Below, in pieces: positions 6,917 to 14,878 of a stretch of 33,571 bases of DNA. The notes under the pieces were generated by a model, which saw nothing but the letters and a program-made list of their open reading frames with translations, had not been told where the DNA came from and made no database searches. The stretch is from Thermomonas sp. (GTDB lineage Bacteria > Pseudomonadota > Gammaproteobacteria > Xanthomonadales > Xanthomonadaceae). How positions within the stretch are numbered: position 1 is the first letter of the stretch; every line of letters begins with the position of its first letter. Where the stretch lies: positions 1-33,571 of the forward strand of contig JAIMKJ010000015.1 in the NCBI GenBank assembly GCA_020692565.1, given 5' to 3'. Both the position numbers and the translations under genes were made by a program.

Positions 6917-7581
6917 AGGAAACTCGCGTAGTCGTCCAGCGCCAGCCGCTGGATATCCGGAACGCGACAGCCGGGCGCGGGATGGCCCACCACCAGCAGG
7001 AGGTAGGCCATTTCGTTCTTCGGCCTGCCCAGGATGTCGTTGAGGAACCCCATCGGGCTGGGGGTGTGGGTCAGCGTGGCGAGGCCGGCGCGATGCAATG
7101 CGGCGATCAGCAGGCCGCTTGCGATGCCGACGGACTCGTGCGGGTAATACCGTTTGACCTTGTCGCCACCGGCATCGAAGCCGAAACGCTCGTAGAAGAT
7201 ACCGATCAACCAGGGGGCCGTGTCGAGAAACGGTTTGTCGGCATCGGTTCCCAGCGGCGCGAGTGCGTCCAGCCATGCTTCCGGGGCTCGATGGCCGTAG
7301 AACTCGCGCTCCTCGGCCTCGGCGGCTTCGCGGATGCGATGTTTGATCGCAGCGTCCTGCACTGCGACGAAGCGCCACGGCTGCTGGTTGGCGCCGCTGG
7401 GCGCAGTGCCGGCGGCGCGCAGGCAATGTTCGATCACCGCGCACGGCACCGGCGTGGCGGCGTAGTCGCGGACGGTGCGGCGACGGGCGAGTTCGTCGGC
7501 GAAATCCCGGGCCGCGGCGATGCGCGCATCGTCGGAGAACGGCGGCATCGGCGGCAAAAGAACGGTCTGGCGATCCTGCAT
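6913..7581 (-). CDS. Nitroreductase-family flavoenzyme
   Basis: A 222-residue FMN-dependent oxidoreductase of the nitroreductase superfamily. [16 protein letters not shown] at 31-46 is the family's N-terminal FMN phosphate-binding signature (R-R-S/T-x-R). [17 protein letters not shown] at 60-76 is the classic P-S-x-x-N-x-Q-P-W/F motif. [17 protein letters not shown] at 194-210 is the usual C-terminal flavin contact (hGxP). The long helical insertion [14 protein letters not shown] is like that of the iodotyrosine deiodinase/BluB-related branch. Start ATG 7581 has AGGA eight bases upstream. It is the first gene of the run nitroreductase-GNAT-methyltransferase. Substrate is unknown; in RiPP clusters such enzymes oxidise or reduce peptide residues, elsewhere they reduce nitro compounds or quinones. 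Confidence 0.85.
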   Translation of the reverse strand: MQDRQTVLLPPMPPFSDDARIAAARDFADELARRRTVRDYAATPVPCAVIEHCLRAAGTAPSGANQQPWRFVAVQDAAIKHRIREAAEAEEREFYGHRAPEAWLDALAPLGTDADKPFLDTAPWLIGIFYERFGFDAGGDKVKRYYPHESVGIASGLLIAALHRAGLATLTHTPSPMGFLNDILGRPKNEMAYLLLVVGHPAPGCRVPDIQRLALDDYASFL

Positions 7582-7669
7582 CGTTCGAATCCTGTCCCGT
7601 GAACCGGAAGGGCGCAGCGTGCCCGGGCGGGCGAACCATAGCAGGCCGTCTTGTCCATGCGCAGGCCGG

Positions 7670-7698
7670 TTGAGGGCGCCGCGGCGGCTGACTACACT
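7670..7698 (+). promoter_or_regulatory. Candidate sigma-70 promoter for the TPR gene
   Basis: TTGAGG (7670-7675) and TACACT (7693-7698) are separated by exactly 17 bases. Transcription would start near 7705, about 36 bases before the ATG at 7741. It lies in the 159-base space between the divergent nitroreductase and TPR genes. Confidence 0.5.
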
Positions 7699-7740
7699 TT
7701 CCGACTGCGCGCAGGCGCCGCAAACGGCCGGGGGGCCTCG

Positions 7741-8490
7741 ATGCATCCATTGCTCATGTTGTCGTTGGCGCTGCAGATCGGCTGCGCCGTCCATGCGGTA
7801 CGCACCCGCCGGCCCAGCTTCTGGCTGTTCGTGCTGCTGGCGGGGTCTTACATCGGCGTTGCCGTCTACGTCATCGCCGAAGTCCTGCCCGACCTGCGCC
7901 ACAGCCGCGCAGCGCGGCAGGCATTGCGCAGCGCGCACGACCGCATCGACCCGGAGCGCCGCAAGCGCGAGGCCACGCGCCAGCTCGATGTCGCCGACAC
8001 GCTCGACAACCGCCGGCGCTTGGCCCGGGAGAGTTTCGACAGCGGCGACTACCAGCAGGCGGCGGAACTGTACCGCTCCGGCCTGCGCGGCCTGTACGCG
8101 ACCGATCCGGAACTGATGCTCGGCCTGGCGCGCTCGCAGTTCGCGCTGGATCTGCATGCCGAAACGCGACAGACCCTGGACGCACTGATCGCGGCCAACC
8201 CCGGATTCCGCTCCAGCGAGGGCCACCTGCTGTATGCGCGCTGCCTCGAAGCCCTGGGCGACACCGCAGCGGCCGTCCACGAATACGAGGCGCTGGTGGA
8301 AGGTTTCCTCGGCGAAGAGGCGCGGGTGCGTTACGGCCTGCTGCTCAAGCGCGAAGGCCGCGCCGCGCAGGCGGCGGACGTCTTCAATACGGTGCTGAAA
8401 CGTTCACGAGTGGCTCCCCGGTACTACCAGCGGGAACAGCGCGAATGGATCGAGATCGCGACCCGCGAAACCGCTGCGAGCGCGAACTGA
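7741..8490 (+). CDS. Inner-membrane TPR protein of unknown function
   Basis: A 249-residue protein starting at ATG 7741 (GGGG a few bases upstream; the longer frame from 7651 would include the promoter). Two membrane segments open the protein (residues about 3-19 and 26-47, [17 protein letters not shown] and [20 protein letters not shown]), followed by a basic stretch ([14 protein letters not shown]). The rest consists of about four TPR-like helical pairs with the usual Ala/Gly/Leu pattern (for example [12 protein letters not shown] and [16 protein letters not shown]). TPRs bind other proteins, so a scaffold role at the cytosolic face of the membrane is plausible. The partner is not evident from context; tilS follows 51 bases later. 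I do not recognise a named gene. Confidence 0.75.
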   Translation: MHPLLMLSLALQIGCAVHAVRTRRPSFWLFVLLAGSYIGVAVYVIAEVLPDLRHSRAARQALRSAHDRIDPERRKREATRQLDVADTLDNRRRLARESFDSGDYQQAAELYRSGLRGLYATDPELMLGLARSQFALDLHAETRQTLDALIAANPGFRSSEGHLLYARCLEALGDTAAAVHEYEALVEGFLGEEARVRYGLLLKREGRAAQAADVFNTVLKRSRVAPRYYQREQREWIEIATRETAASAN

Positions 8491-8529
8491 GCGCGTACCG
8501 GGACGCGGTCGCGACCGGCCTGCAGCCGT

Positions 8530-8535
8530 TAGCAT
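8530..8535 (+). promoter_or_regulatory. Candidate -10 box (TAGCAT) for a leaderless tilS transcript
   Basis: TAGCAT is followed by GACGGC and the tilS ATG at 8542. There is no Shine-Dalgarno sequence before this start and no clear -35 box. Same six-base spacing as before trhO, xseB and yjgA. Confidence 0.35.
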
Positions 8536-8541
8536 GACGGC

Positions 8542-9891
8542 ATGTCCACGGCCCCCGTCATTCGCCTGATTCCGCCCGGAGCCGCCGCTTCGGGCGTCGC
8601 ACCGCAGACGGGCCCGCAGGCGATGTCCTCCGTGCTGATCGCCTTCAGCGGCGGGTTGGATTCCAGCGCACTGCTCCACCTCCTCGCCCACGACCCGGCC
8701 ATCCGCGACCGCGGGCTGCGTGCGATCCATATCCATCATGGCCTCCACGCGCGCGCCGATGCCTGGGCCGAACACTGCACCGAACGCTGTCTCGCGTTGG
8801 GGATCGCACTGGACGTAGTGAAGGTGGAGGTCCGCCGCGACAGTGGACTCGGGCCGGAAGCCGCGGCGCGCCAGGCGCGCCGGCAGGCGTTCGCGGAGGC
8901 GCTGCGCAGCGGCGAGACGCTGGCGCTGGCGCAGCATCGCGACGATCAGGCCGAAACCTTCCTGCTGCGCGCGCTGCGCGCATCCGGGCCCGACGGCCTG
9001 GCGTCGATGCGTCCCTGGCGGCGCTTCGCCAGCGGCTGGATGTGGCGCCCGCTGCTGGATACGCCGCGCAACGCCCTCGCGGACTACGCCGCGCATCACC
9101 GTTTGCGCTGGATCGAAGATCCAAGCAACGCCGATACCGCACTGGACCGCAATTTCCTGCGCCATCGCGTGCTGCCGCTGCTGCGCGAGCGCTGGCCGCA
9201 TGCCGACGCCGCCTTCGCACGCAGCGCGGCGCTGGCCGCCGACGCAAGCGGGCTTCTCGTGGCGCAGGACCAAGCGCTGCTGGCATCGGTGCGCGAAGGA
9301 AGCAGCGGTGCGCTGTCGGTGCCGGCCCTGTGCGCTTTGCCCGTCGCGCAGCGCGCACGCGTGCTGCGGCACTGGGTCGTCGTCCTCGGCTGGCCGCCGC
9401 TGCCGGCGGAAGGCATCGCCCGGATCGAAGCCGACCTGTTGGGCGTCGGCTCCGCAGCCGCTACGCATGGGCGCACGCCCCGCTTCGCCTGGCGCAGTGT
9501 CGAGATCCGCCGCTGGCGCGATGCGCTGCACGCGATCGAGGCCAGGCATGCGCTTCCACCCGCATGGTCATGCCCCTGGGACGGCCGCGAACCGCTGGTC
9601 CTGCCCAACGGGGACACATTGACGCTGCAGGGGGCAGCCGGTTTCCCGTCACCGCTGCTGGCGCATGCGCGACGCGGCGGCGAACGCATCGTGCTGCCGC
9701 AGCGCGATCGACACCACACCCTCAAACATGTCCTGCAGACACGGGGAGTCGCCCCCTGGGAACGCGCGCGGATGCCGCTGCTGAGTACCGGGGACGGCAC
9801 CTTGCTCGCTGTCGGCGATCGCATCCATTCCGGCGACTTCAAGCATTGGCTGGAATCCCGGAACGCAGCGCTGGCATGGAACGGTGGATGA
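8542..9891 (+). CDS. tilS: tRNA(Ile)-lysidine synthase TilS
   Basis: TilS attaches lysine to C34 of the CAU-anticodon tRNA(Ile) using ATP, changing the tRNA from Met to Ile identity; it is essential in most bacteria. The 449-residue length is normal. The PP-loop ATPase motif SGGLDSS is at 36-42. IHIHHGLHARADAW (about 63-76), ALAQHRDDQAETFLLRALRASG (about 130-151) and NFLRHRVLPLLRERWP are the family's tRNA- and adenylate-binding blocks. The C-terminal part (from about 370) is the TilS C-terminal domain (PPAWSCPW, then RRGGERIVLP). The N-terminus is about 20 residues longer than usual before the PP loop; ATG codons at residues 1 and 28 are both possible starts, and the second gives a more typical protein. 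Confidence 0.93.
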   Translation: MSTAPVIRLIPPGAAASGVAPQTGPQAMSSVLIAFSGGLDSSALLHLLAHDPAIRDRGLRAIHIHHGLHARADAWAEHCTERCLALGIALDVVKVEVRRDSGLGPEAAARQARRQAFAEALRSGETLALAQHRDDQAETFLLRALRASGPDGLASMRPWRRFASGWMWRPLLDTPRNALADYAAHHRLRWIEDPSNADTALDRNFLRHRVLPLLRERWPHADAAFARSAALAADASGLLVAQDQALLASVREGSSGALSVPALCALPVAQRARVLRHWVVVLGWPPLPAEGIARIEADLLGVGSAAATHGRTPRFAWRSVEIRRWRDALHAIEARHALPPAWSCPWDGREPLVLPNGDTLTLQGAAGFPSPLLAHARRGGERIVLPQRDRHHTLKHVLQTRGVAPWERARMPLLSTGDGTLLAVGDRIHSGDFKHWLESRNAALAWNGG

Positions 9892-9936
9892 TCACAATCC
9901 GCGCTGCGCCCCCTGTCGGCTGAAAGATCGAAGGCT

Positions 9937-9942
9937 TACACT
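9937..9942 (+). promoter_or_regulatory. Candidate -10 box (TACACT) for a leaderless xseB transcript
   Basis: TACACT, then CACGTC, then the xseB ATG at 9949. No Shine-Dalgarno is present; the nearest purine run (GAAGG) is about 16 bases away. A weak TGTCGG lies 17 bases upstream of the box as a possible -35. Confidence 0.4.
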
Positions 9943-9948
9943 CACGTC

Positions 9949-10233
9949 ATGGCCCGAAAGACCGCATCCGACACCGCAGACACCGCCCCGCCCGCATCGC
10001 CCGTGGCCGACTTCGAACAGTCGCTCGACGCACTCGAGCATCTGGTCGAGAAGATGGAACTGGGGCAGATGAGCCTGGAAGATTCGCTGGCCGCCTACGA
10101 ACGCGGCGTCGGGCTCTATCGCCGCTGCCAGCAGGCGCTGGAACAGGCCGAGCTGCGCGTGCGCCTGCTCAGCGACCCGGAGCAGCCGGACAGTGCCGAA
10201 CCCTTCGGCGATATCGCCAACGGCAATGGTTGA
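9949..10233 (+). CDS. xseB: Exodeoxyribonuclease VII small subunit
   Basis: XseB is the small subunit of exonuclease VII, which degrades single-stranded DNA; several copies bind each XseA. The 94-residue protein has the family core [18 protein letters not shown] (residues 22-39) and [19 protein letters not shown] (42-60), followed by the helix [14 protein letters not shown]. The N-terminal 20 residues are Ala/Thr/Pro-rich and the C-terminus acidic; both are typically variable. xseB just before ispA is a common arrangement in Proteobacteria. Its TGA overlaps the proposed ispA ATG by eight bases. XseA is not encoded in this window. Confidence 0.93.
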   Translation: MARKTASDTADTAPPASPVADFEQSLDALEHLVEKMELGQMSLEDSLAAYERGVGLYRRCQQALEQAELRVRLLSDPEQPDSAEPFGDIANGNG

Positions 10234-11152
10234 CCCGCCGTCGGCGAATCGCATCGCGACGCCCGCCGCAACCCACACCATGATCCTTGCCGATTGGCGA
10301 CAGCGCGTCGACAACGCGCTCGAACACGCCCTGGACCATCGCACCCTGCCCGCTTCGCGCCTGCAGGCGTCGATGCGCCACGCCGCCCTGCTCGGCGGCA
10401 AGCGCATGCGTCCGCTGCTGGTCTACGCCACCGGCGATCTGCTCGACGCCGACATCGCCGCACTGGACGCACCGGCGACCGCGATCGAACTCATCCACGC
10501 GTATTCGCTGGTCCACGACGATCTGCCGGCGATGGACGACGACGCCCTGCGTCGTGGCCAGCCGACGGTGCACGTGGCCTTCGACGAAGCCACTGCGATC
10601 CTGGCCGGCGACGCGCTGCAGTCGCTGGCGTTCCAGCAGTTGGCCGAAGCGCCGCTACCGGCCGACGCGCGCATCGCGATGGTGCGCGAACTGGCGACCG
10701 CCAGCGGTGCTGCCGGCATGTGCGGCGGCCAGGCCTTCGATATCGACGCCACCGGCCGCGGCAGCGACATTTCGCTGGGCGAACTGGAACGATTGCACGC
10801 GTTGAAGACCGGGGCGCTACTGCGTTGCGCAGTCCGTCTGGGCGCGATCGCCGGCAACGCCGACCGCGACGCGCACATCGCGCTGGATCGCTATGCCGAA
10901 GCGCTGGGGCTGGCGTTCCAGATTCGCGACGACCTGCTTGACATCGAGGGCGACAGCGCAACCCTCGGCAAGACCGCCGGCAAGGATCTGGCGCAGAACA
11001 AGGCGACTTTTCCCGCGCTGTTGGGGGTGGAGGCATCGCGCGCGAAACTCGGCGAACTCGCCGACATCATGCGCGCTGCACTGGTCCCGTTCGGCGATCG
11101 CGGCGATCTGCTCGCCGCATTGGCGCGGCAGGTCGTCGAACGCGACCGTTGA
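10226..11152 (+). CDS. ispA: (2E,6E)-farnesyl diphosphate synthase IspA
   Basis: IspA condenses DMAPP with two IPP to give farnesyl diphosphate for quinones, undecaprenyl carriers and other isoprenoids. Both Asp-rich motifs are present: [10 protein letters not shown] (97-106, first motif, in the DDxxxxD form of bacterial type II FPP synthases) and DDLLD (235-239, second motif). GGKRMRPLL (58-66) binds IPP diphosphate and KTGALL (194-199) is conserved. The ATG at 10226 overlaps the end of xseB (translational coupling) and gives 308 residues. An ATG at 10280 ([11 protein letters not shown]) would give 290, closer to typical, so the exact start is open; neither has a good ribosome site. dxs, often next in this order, is absent; a REP pair follows instead. 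Confidence 0.93.
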   Translation: MVDPPSANRIATPAATHTMILADWRQRVDNALEHALDHRTLPASRLQASMRHAALLGGKRMRPLLVYATGDLLDADIAALDAPATAIELIHAYSLVHDDLPAMDDDALRRGQPTVHVAFDEATAILAGDALQSLAFQQLAEAPLPADARIAMVRELATASGAAGMCGGQAFDIDATGRGSDISLGELERLHALKTGALLRCAVRLGAIAGNADRDAHIALDRYAEALGLAFQIRDDLLDIEGDSATLGKTAGKDLAQNKATFPALLGVEASRAKLGELADIMRAALVPFGDRGDLLAALARQVVERDR

Positions 11153-11162
11153 CGCAGAAACC

Positions 11163-11248
11163 GTAGGAGGGCCTTCAGGCCCGATCTCTTGCTTTACGCG
11201 ATCGAATCGAATCAAAAGCGTAGAGCTCGGGCCTGAAGGCCCTCCTAC
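11163..11248. repeat. GTAG-headed REP pair with extended inner stem
   Basis: Perfect 22-base inverted arms at 11163-11184 (GTAGGAGGGCCTTCAGGCCC...) and 11227-11248. An inner imperfect inverted pair (GCTTTACGC / GCGTAGAGC) extends the hairpin. The arms share the architecture of the pair at 2966-3029: GTAG at the outer ends and a palindrome centred on TTCAG/CTGAA. It lies between the convergent ispA and DUF4870 genes, where it can also act as a two-way terminator, although no T-run follows. Confidence 0.85.
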
Positions 11249-11259
11249 AGGGGCCGGAT

Positions 11260-11676
11260 TCAGAACAACCGGATCGTCAGCGGATAGCGATATTCCTCGC
11301 CGTCGTAGGCCTTGACCGTAGCGACGATGGTCAGCACCACCCAGGCGATGGCCAGCGCGATCCACAGCGGCACCGCAATCAACAGGCCCAGGCCCAGCGT
11401 GAAGATCACCAGCGCGATGCTGGCGACGGCGTACAGGAACATGCTGACATTGAAGTTGATGGCTTCCTTCGCATGCGCGGCAGCGAATGCGGAGCGGTCG
11501 CGGATCAGCAGCCAGACCACCAGCGCGGCAATGGCGCCGGCGATGCCGGCGAACCACGACGTCGCGAAAGCAGCCACCAGCGCTGCCAGATGCGCGCCTG
11601 CAGCCCAGGTGCGGTCGTTGGAATCGCTCCTCGCATCGCTCGAAGCGGTGTCGACGGTCGGAAGCGTGTCGTTCAT
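11260..11676 (-). CDS. DUF4870-family small membrane protein (copy 1)
   Basis: A 138-residue protein of the DUF4870 family, integral inner-membrane proteins of unknown role. It has a polar N-terminus (about 25 residues), then AAGAHLAALVAAF, and about three membrane segments. Family marks are the ..AKEAINFNVSMFLY segment in the middle (seen as AKEALNFQLTLLMVY in copy 2) and the C-terminal AYDGEEYRYPLTIRL. The start at 11676 is preferred to the ATG two codons upstream because GAGGA lies seven bases before it. The stop lies 11 bases from the REP pair. A second family member lies about 0.6 kb upstream on the same strand with low identity outside the motifs, so these are old paralogues. Confidence 0.8.
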   Translation of the reverse strand: MNDTLPTVDTASSDARSDSNDRTWAAGAHLAALVAAFATSWFAGIAGAIAALVVWLLIRDRSAFAAAHAKEAINFNVSMFLYAVASIALVIFTLGLGLLIAVPLWIALAIAWVVLTIVATVKAYDGEEYRYPLTIRLF

Positions 11677-12199
11677 GGCCATGTCCTCGCAGGAAAGACT
11701 CCCGCCTTGCGCATCCGGAAACGTCCGGCGCCACTACAAGATGAGGCTTGCCGCGGCATGCACAAGCCAACCAAAGACATACTCGTGCTGAACGGCCCGC
11801 TCAACCGCGCAGCAGGCCCTCCAGCGACCACAACGCGCGGCTGCCGGGGAAGATCCGCGTCTCCACGCCGATCAGCGTTTGTCTGAAGCCCCTCAGCCGA
11901 TCCTGGGCCCTCGCGAGGGGTCATCGAGGCGCTGGCTCTGCGTCTGCTCGATTCGGCATGTTCGCGGCGCGGATCACGTCCAAATTGGGTGTCGAAGATC
12001 GGTTCCTTGTTGCCGTGCGGGTGATCGTCGGTACAGGCCAGGTCCAGCACCCGCCGCCGCGATGCGCGACCTCGGCCTCAGCGGTTTCTACACGTCGGCA
12101 AACCGTGCCGCCGTATCCGTTTCGCGGATTACGGGTGCGCTCCAGAACCTCGAACTCCGCACTTTTCGCTGAGCGAGCCGGAAAACCTTTCGCCAAAAG
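11677..12199. other. About 0.5 kb without an intact gene; possible gene remnants
   Basis: No frame here has a credible full gene. Two pieces look like decayed coding DNA. On the plus strand from ATG 11758 the translation KDILVLNGPLNRAAG resembles the N-terminus of type II 3-dehydroquinate dehydratase (AroQ: ILVLNGPNLN..G) with one Asn codon lost, then loses similarity. On the minus strand (about 11801-11880) the frame ...GVETRIFPGSRALWSLEGLL ends in a TGA, and a different upstream frame (11960-12050) gives VLDLACTDDHPHGNKEPIF; the two could be one gene split by a frameshift. I cannot name it. The DUF4870 copy 1 promoter should also lie here. Confidence 0.35.
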
Positions 12200-12200
12200 A

Positions 12201-12228
12201 AAACCCCGGCGCCTGGGCGCCGGGGTTT
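12201..12228 (-). terminator. Rho-independent terminator of the second DUF4870 gene
   Basis: A perfect 13-base inverted repeat (AAACCCCGGCGCC / GGCGCCGGGGTTT) with almost no loop. Read on the minus strand it is followed by TTTTCTTTTGG. It lies 24 bases after the stop of the DUF4870 gene at 12253. Confidence 0.85.
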
Positions 12229-12252
12229 CCGGATTCGGAGACCGCCGTGGAC

Positions 12253-12630
12253 TTACTTGATCAGACGGATCGCGAACGGATAGCGGTAGGCTTCGCCCTG
12301 ATGCGACTTCACGCCCGCGAGGATGCTGAGGATGATGCAAGCGACCCAGGCCAGGAGATTGATCAGCGCACCGATCAGGATGATGCTGAGGATGATGCCG
12401 ACCACGTAGACCATGAGCAGCGTGAGCTGGAAGTTGAGGGCTTCCTTCGCCTGATCGTTGATGAACCCCTTGTCGGCCTGATCCTTGTTGATCAGCCAGA
12501 TGATCAGCGGAACGATGAAGCCGAGGACGATGCCCGACAGGTGCGTGATCAACGCCAATGTCTTCTGGTCATCGGAAGGAGCCCCGGACGGAGCCGGCGG
12601 CGGTGCGGTGTATTCGTTTCCATCGGTCAT
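12253..12630 (-). CDS. DUF4870-family small membrane protein (copy 2)
   Basis: A 125-residue protein with a Pro-rich N-terminus (YTAPPPAPSGAPSDDQ), the entry motif TLALITHLSGIVLGFIVPLIIWL (split by Gly/Pro into a first membrane segment), the conserved FINDQAKEALNFQ (57-69), two further membrane segments (about 69-105), and the closing GEAYRYPFAIRLI. It is a canonical DUF4870 member; function is unknown. ATG 12630 has GGGGAG seven bases upstream. A strong terminator follows, so it is probably a single-gene unit. pmbA ends 119 bases upstream on the same strand. Confidence 0.88.
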   Translation of the reverse strand: MTDGNEYTAPPPAPSGAPSDDQKTLALITHLSGIVLGFIVPLIIWLINKDQADKGFINDQAKEALNFQLTLLMVYVVGIILSIILIGALINLLAWVACIILSILAGVKSHQGEAYRYPFAIRLIK

Positions 12631-12749
12631 TGCTGGACTCCCCAATTGCTTACGGATGAATGTTGGTGCGGCTGTATTTCGAGCGGATGCAACGTTCGCA
12701 TTGCGAGACATGGCCGCCACTGCGGGCACGACCCTAGCATACCTGAACG

Positions 12750-14135
12750 TCAAACGCTGCCGGCAACGGTCATCCGCCCGACCAGGATCGAACCGACCCG
12801 CAGATGCGAGCGCAGGTCGATATCGCTGCCGATGGCTTCGATCCCGCGCAGCATTTCGCGGAGATTGCCGGCGATGGTGATGCCGTCCACCGGGTAGGCG
12901 ATTTCGCCGTTTTCGATATAAAACCCGGCGGCGCCGCGGGAATAATCGCCGGTGATCGCATTCACGCCCTGCCCCATCAATTCCGTGACCAGCAGTCCGG
13001 TCCCCATGTCGCGGGCGAGGGCATCGAGCCCCCCGGCGTTCGCCCCGACTTCGAGATTGAACACGCCGCCGGCGTTGCCGGTGCTCTGCAGACCGAGCTT
13101 GCGCGCGGAATAGCTGCCCAGGATGTAGCGCTGGAGGATGCCGTCGCGGACCAGATCGGACTCGCGGGTGGCCACGCCCTCGGCGTCGAACGCGCTGGAG
13201 CGCATGCCGCGCATCAGGAACGGCCGCTCGCGGACGACGCACCACGCGGGCAGCACCTGGGTGCCGACGCTGTCGAGCAGGAAACTGGCGCCGCGATACA
13301 GCGCGCTGCCCGACACCGCGCTGAGCAGATGGCCGAACAGCGATCGCGCGACTTCGGCGTGGAACAGCACCGGCAGCGTGCCGGTCGGCAGGGTGCGCGG
13401 CTGCAGGCGCGCGAGCGTGCGCTCGGCGGCGCGGCGGCCGATCGCGGCCGGCGTTTCCAGATCCTCGCGGGCCAACGCGAGGCTGTACCAGCCGTCGCGC
13501 TGCATGTCCTCGCCTTCGCCGGCGATCAGCGCGCAGGAGATGCTGTGGTGCGTGTCGCGCTCGCGGCCCAGGAAACCGTGGGAATTGGCGTAAACACCGA
13601 TGGATTCGCCGGTGGACGCCGAAGCGCCGTCGGAATTGGCGATGCGCGGGTCGGCGTCGCGACCGGCCGCTTCACAGGCCAGGGCCAGGTCCACCGCCTC
13701 GTCGGCCTCCAGCCGCCACGGGTGCCAGCTGTCGAATTCGCGCAGATCGGTGGCCATGCGCTCGGCGTCGGCCAGTCCGGATGCCGGGTCGTCCTCGGTG
13801 TGGCGCGCGATGGCGCAGGCCTGGGCGACGGTGGCTTCGAGGCTCTCCGGGCGCAGATCGGCGGTGCTGGCGCTGCCCTTGCGCTGGCCGAAATAGACGG
13901 TGATGCCGATGGAGCGGTCGCGGGTGGATTCGACGCTTTCCACCTCGCCCATGCGTACGTTGACGTTGAGGCCGCGGTCTTCGTCGCAGCTGACCTCGGC
14001 CTGGGAGGCGCCCTGGGCGCGGGCGCGGGCCAACAGGTCGCGGGCAAGATCGGACAACCGGTCCAACCGGGCCTGGCTGTCGTCGTCCGCGGACATGGAA
14101 GGAGCAGCGGATGGAGAGGAAGCGATCGCGTTCAA
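12750..14135 (-). CDS. pmbA: Metalloprotease subunit PmbA/TldE
   Basis: PmbA (TldE) pairs with TldD to form a zinc protease that degrades unfolded peptides and, in E. coli, matures microcin B17 and trims CcdA. This 461-residue protein shows the family's N-terminal domain ([30 protein letters not shown] split around 46-74, with the Gly-rich [13 protein letters not shown]) and the C-terminal domain ([23 protein letters not shown] and [26 protein letters not shown]). As expected for TldE it lacks the HExxxH motif. The start is TTG at 14135 with AGGA seven bases upstream; the ATG at 14096 has no ribosome site. It diverges from yjgA with only 17 bases between start codons. tldD lies 0.7 kb away on the same strand. 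Confidence 0.93.
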   Translation of the reverse strand: MNAIASSPSAAPSMSADDDSQARLDRLSDLARDLLARARAQGASQAEVSCDEDRGLNVNVRMGEVESVESTRDRSIGITVYFGQRKGSASTADLRPESLEATVAQACAIARHTEDDPASGLADAERMATDLREFDSWHPWRLEADEAVDLALACEAAGRDADPRIANSDGASASTGESIGVYANSHGFLGRERDTHHSISCALIAGEGEDMQRDGWYSLALAREDLETPAAIGRRAAERTLARLQPRTLPTGTLPVLFHAEVARSLFGHLLSAVSGSALYRGASFLLDSVGTQVLPAWCVVRERPFLMRGMRSSAFDAEGVATRESDLVRDGILQRYILGSYSARKLGLQSTGNAGGVFNLEVGANAGGLDALARDMGTGLLVTELMGQGVNAITGDYSRGAAGFYIENGEIAYPVDGITIAGNLREMLRGIEAIGSDIDLRSHLRVGSILVGRMTVAGSV

Positions 14136-14140
14136 TGCAT

Positions 14141-14146
14141 TATCCT
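14141..14146 (+). promoter_or_regulatory. Candidate -10 box (TATCCT) for a leaderless yjgA transcript
   Basis: TATCCT, then GTGGTC, then ATG at 14153. On the other strand the same 17 bases hold the AGGA ribosome site of pmbA, so the signals of the two divergent genes overlap. Confidence 0.35.
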
Positions 14147-14152
14147 GTGGTC

Positions 14153-14722
14153 ATGAGAGGCAAAGACACCGAAACCGGCGATTTTCTGTCCCCGAGCCGC
14201 AGTCAGCAGCGGCGCGAGGCCCTTGAAGTACTCGAACTGGCCCGCCAGCTCTCGGCGTTGACGCCGCAGCAGGTGGCGCGACTGCCGGTGCCCGAGGGAC
14301 TGATATCGCATATCGACGACACCCGGCGGATCACCTCGCACGGCGCGCACAAGCGCCAATTGCAGTATCTGGCGAAACAGATGCGGCGGGAAGACGACGA
14401 CACCCTGCACGCGATCCGCGACGCGCTGGACAGCAGCGGCGAACCCGCGCGGCTGGAGGCGGCGATGCTGCACCGCGCCGAGGCCTGGCGCGAGCGCCTC
14501 ATCGCCGACGGCGATGCCGCGCTGACCGAACTGCTGACCGACTTTCCGCACGCCGACCGCCAGCACCTGCGCCAGCTCGCGCGCAACGCGCACGAGGAAA
14601 AGCTGCGCAACAAACCGCCGCATGCGTTCCGCGAACTGTTCCGCGAATTGCGGGAGCTGCTGGCGGGAAGCGGCGAAGACGGCGAAAGCGACGCTCCGAT
14701 CCTCGACGAAAGCGCATCGTAA
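14153..14722 (+). CDS. yjgA: Ribosome-associated protein YjgA/DarP (DUF615)
   Basis: YjgA (DarP) binds the 50S ribosomal precursor and helps late assembly of the large subunit. The 189-residue product has the family's hallmark blocks [19 protein letters not shown] (about 16-34), [20 protein letters not shown] (about 44-63) and [26 protein letters not shown], then a basic region ([21 protein letters not shown]) and an acidic tail. Start ATG 14153 (MRGKDTETG) matches the usual Xanthomonadaceae start as I recall it. An ATG at 14111 in frame has a good AAGGAG site and would add 14 unusual residues, inside the start of pmbA, so it is a real alternative. Its stop is followed by a large inverted repeat shared with convergent tldD. 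Confidence 0.9.
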   Translation: MRGKDTETGDFLSPSRSQQRREALEVLELARQLSALTPQQVARLPVPEGLISHIDDTRRITSHGAHKRQLQYLAKQMRREDDDTLHAIRDALDSSGEPARLEAAMLHRAEAWRERLIADGDAALTELLTDFPHADRQHLRQLARNAHEEKLRNKPPHAFRELFRELRELLAGSGEDGESDAPILDESAS

Positions 14723-14745
14723 GCGCGCCGTAATCCGCTTTGCTG

Positions 14746-14862
14746 CACTCTCCCGTCGGGAGCGGTGTCGGGGGAGAGGGTTCGTCAGCCGACGATGCTC
14801 GCAGACAGCCATACCCTCACCCGCCGCGCAGTGCGCGGCGACCTCTCCCGACGGAAGAGGTG
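14746..14862. repeat. Imperfect long inverted repeat between convergent yjgA and tldD
   Basis: CACTCTCCCGTCGGGAGCGG (14746-14765) is the near-complement of CCTCTCCCGACGGAAGAGGTG-like sequence at 14842-14862. GGGGAGAGGGT (14771-14781) pairs partly with ACCCTCACCC (14813-14822). A separate hairpin CCGCGCAGTGCGCGG lies inside (about 14824-14838). The CTCTCCC/CCCTCACCC composition is that of intergenic repeats common in G+C-rich gammaproteobacteria. It probably folds in transcripts from both sides and may end both. Confidence 0.65.
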
Positions 14863-14878
14863 AAAAAGCCCGGTTGCG

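Noticed and set aside
11673..12050. 125-codon minus-strand frame between the DUF4870 genes
   Set aside because: Runs through the upstream region of DUF4870 copy 1, and only its first part looks protein-like; treated as a remnant rather than a gene.
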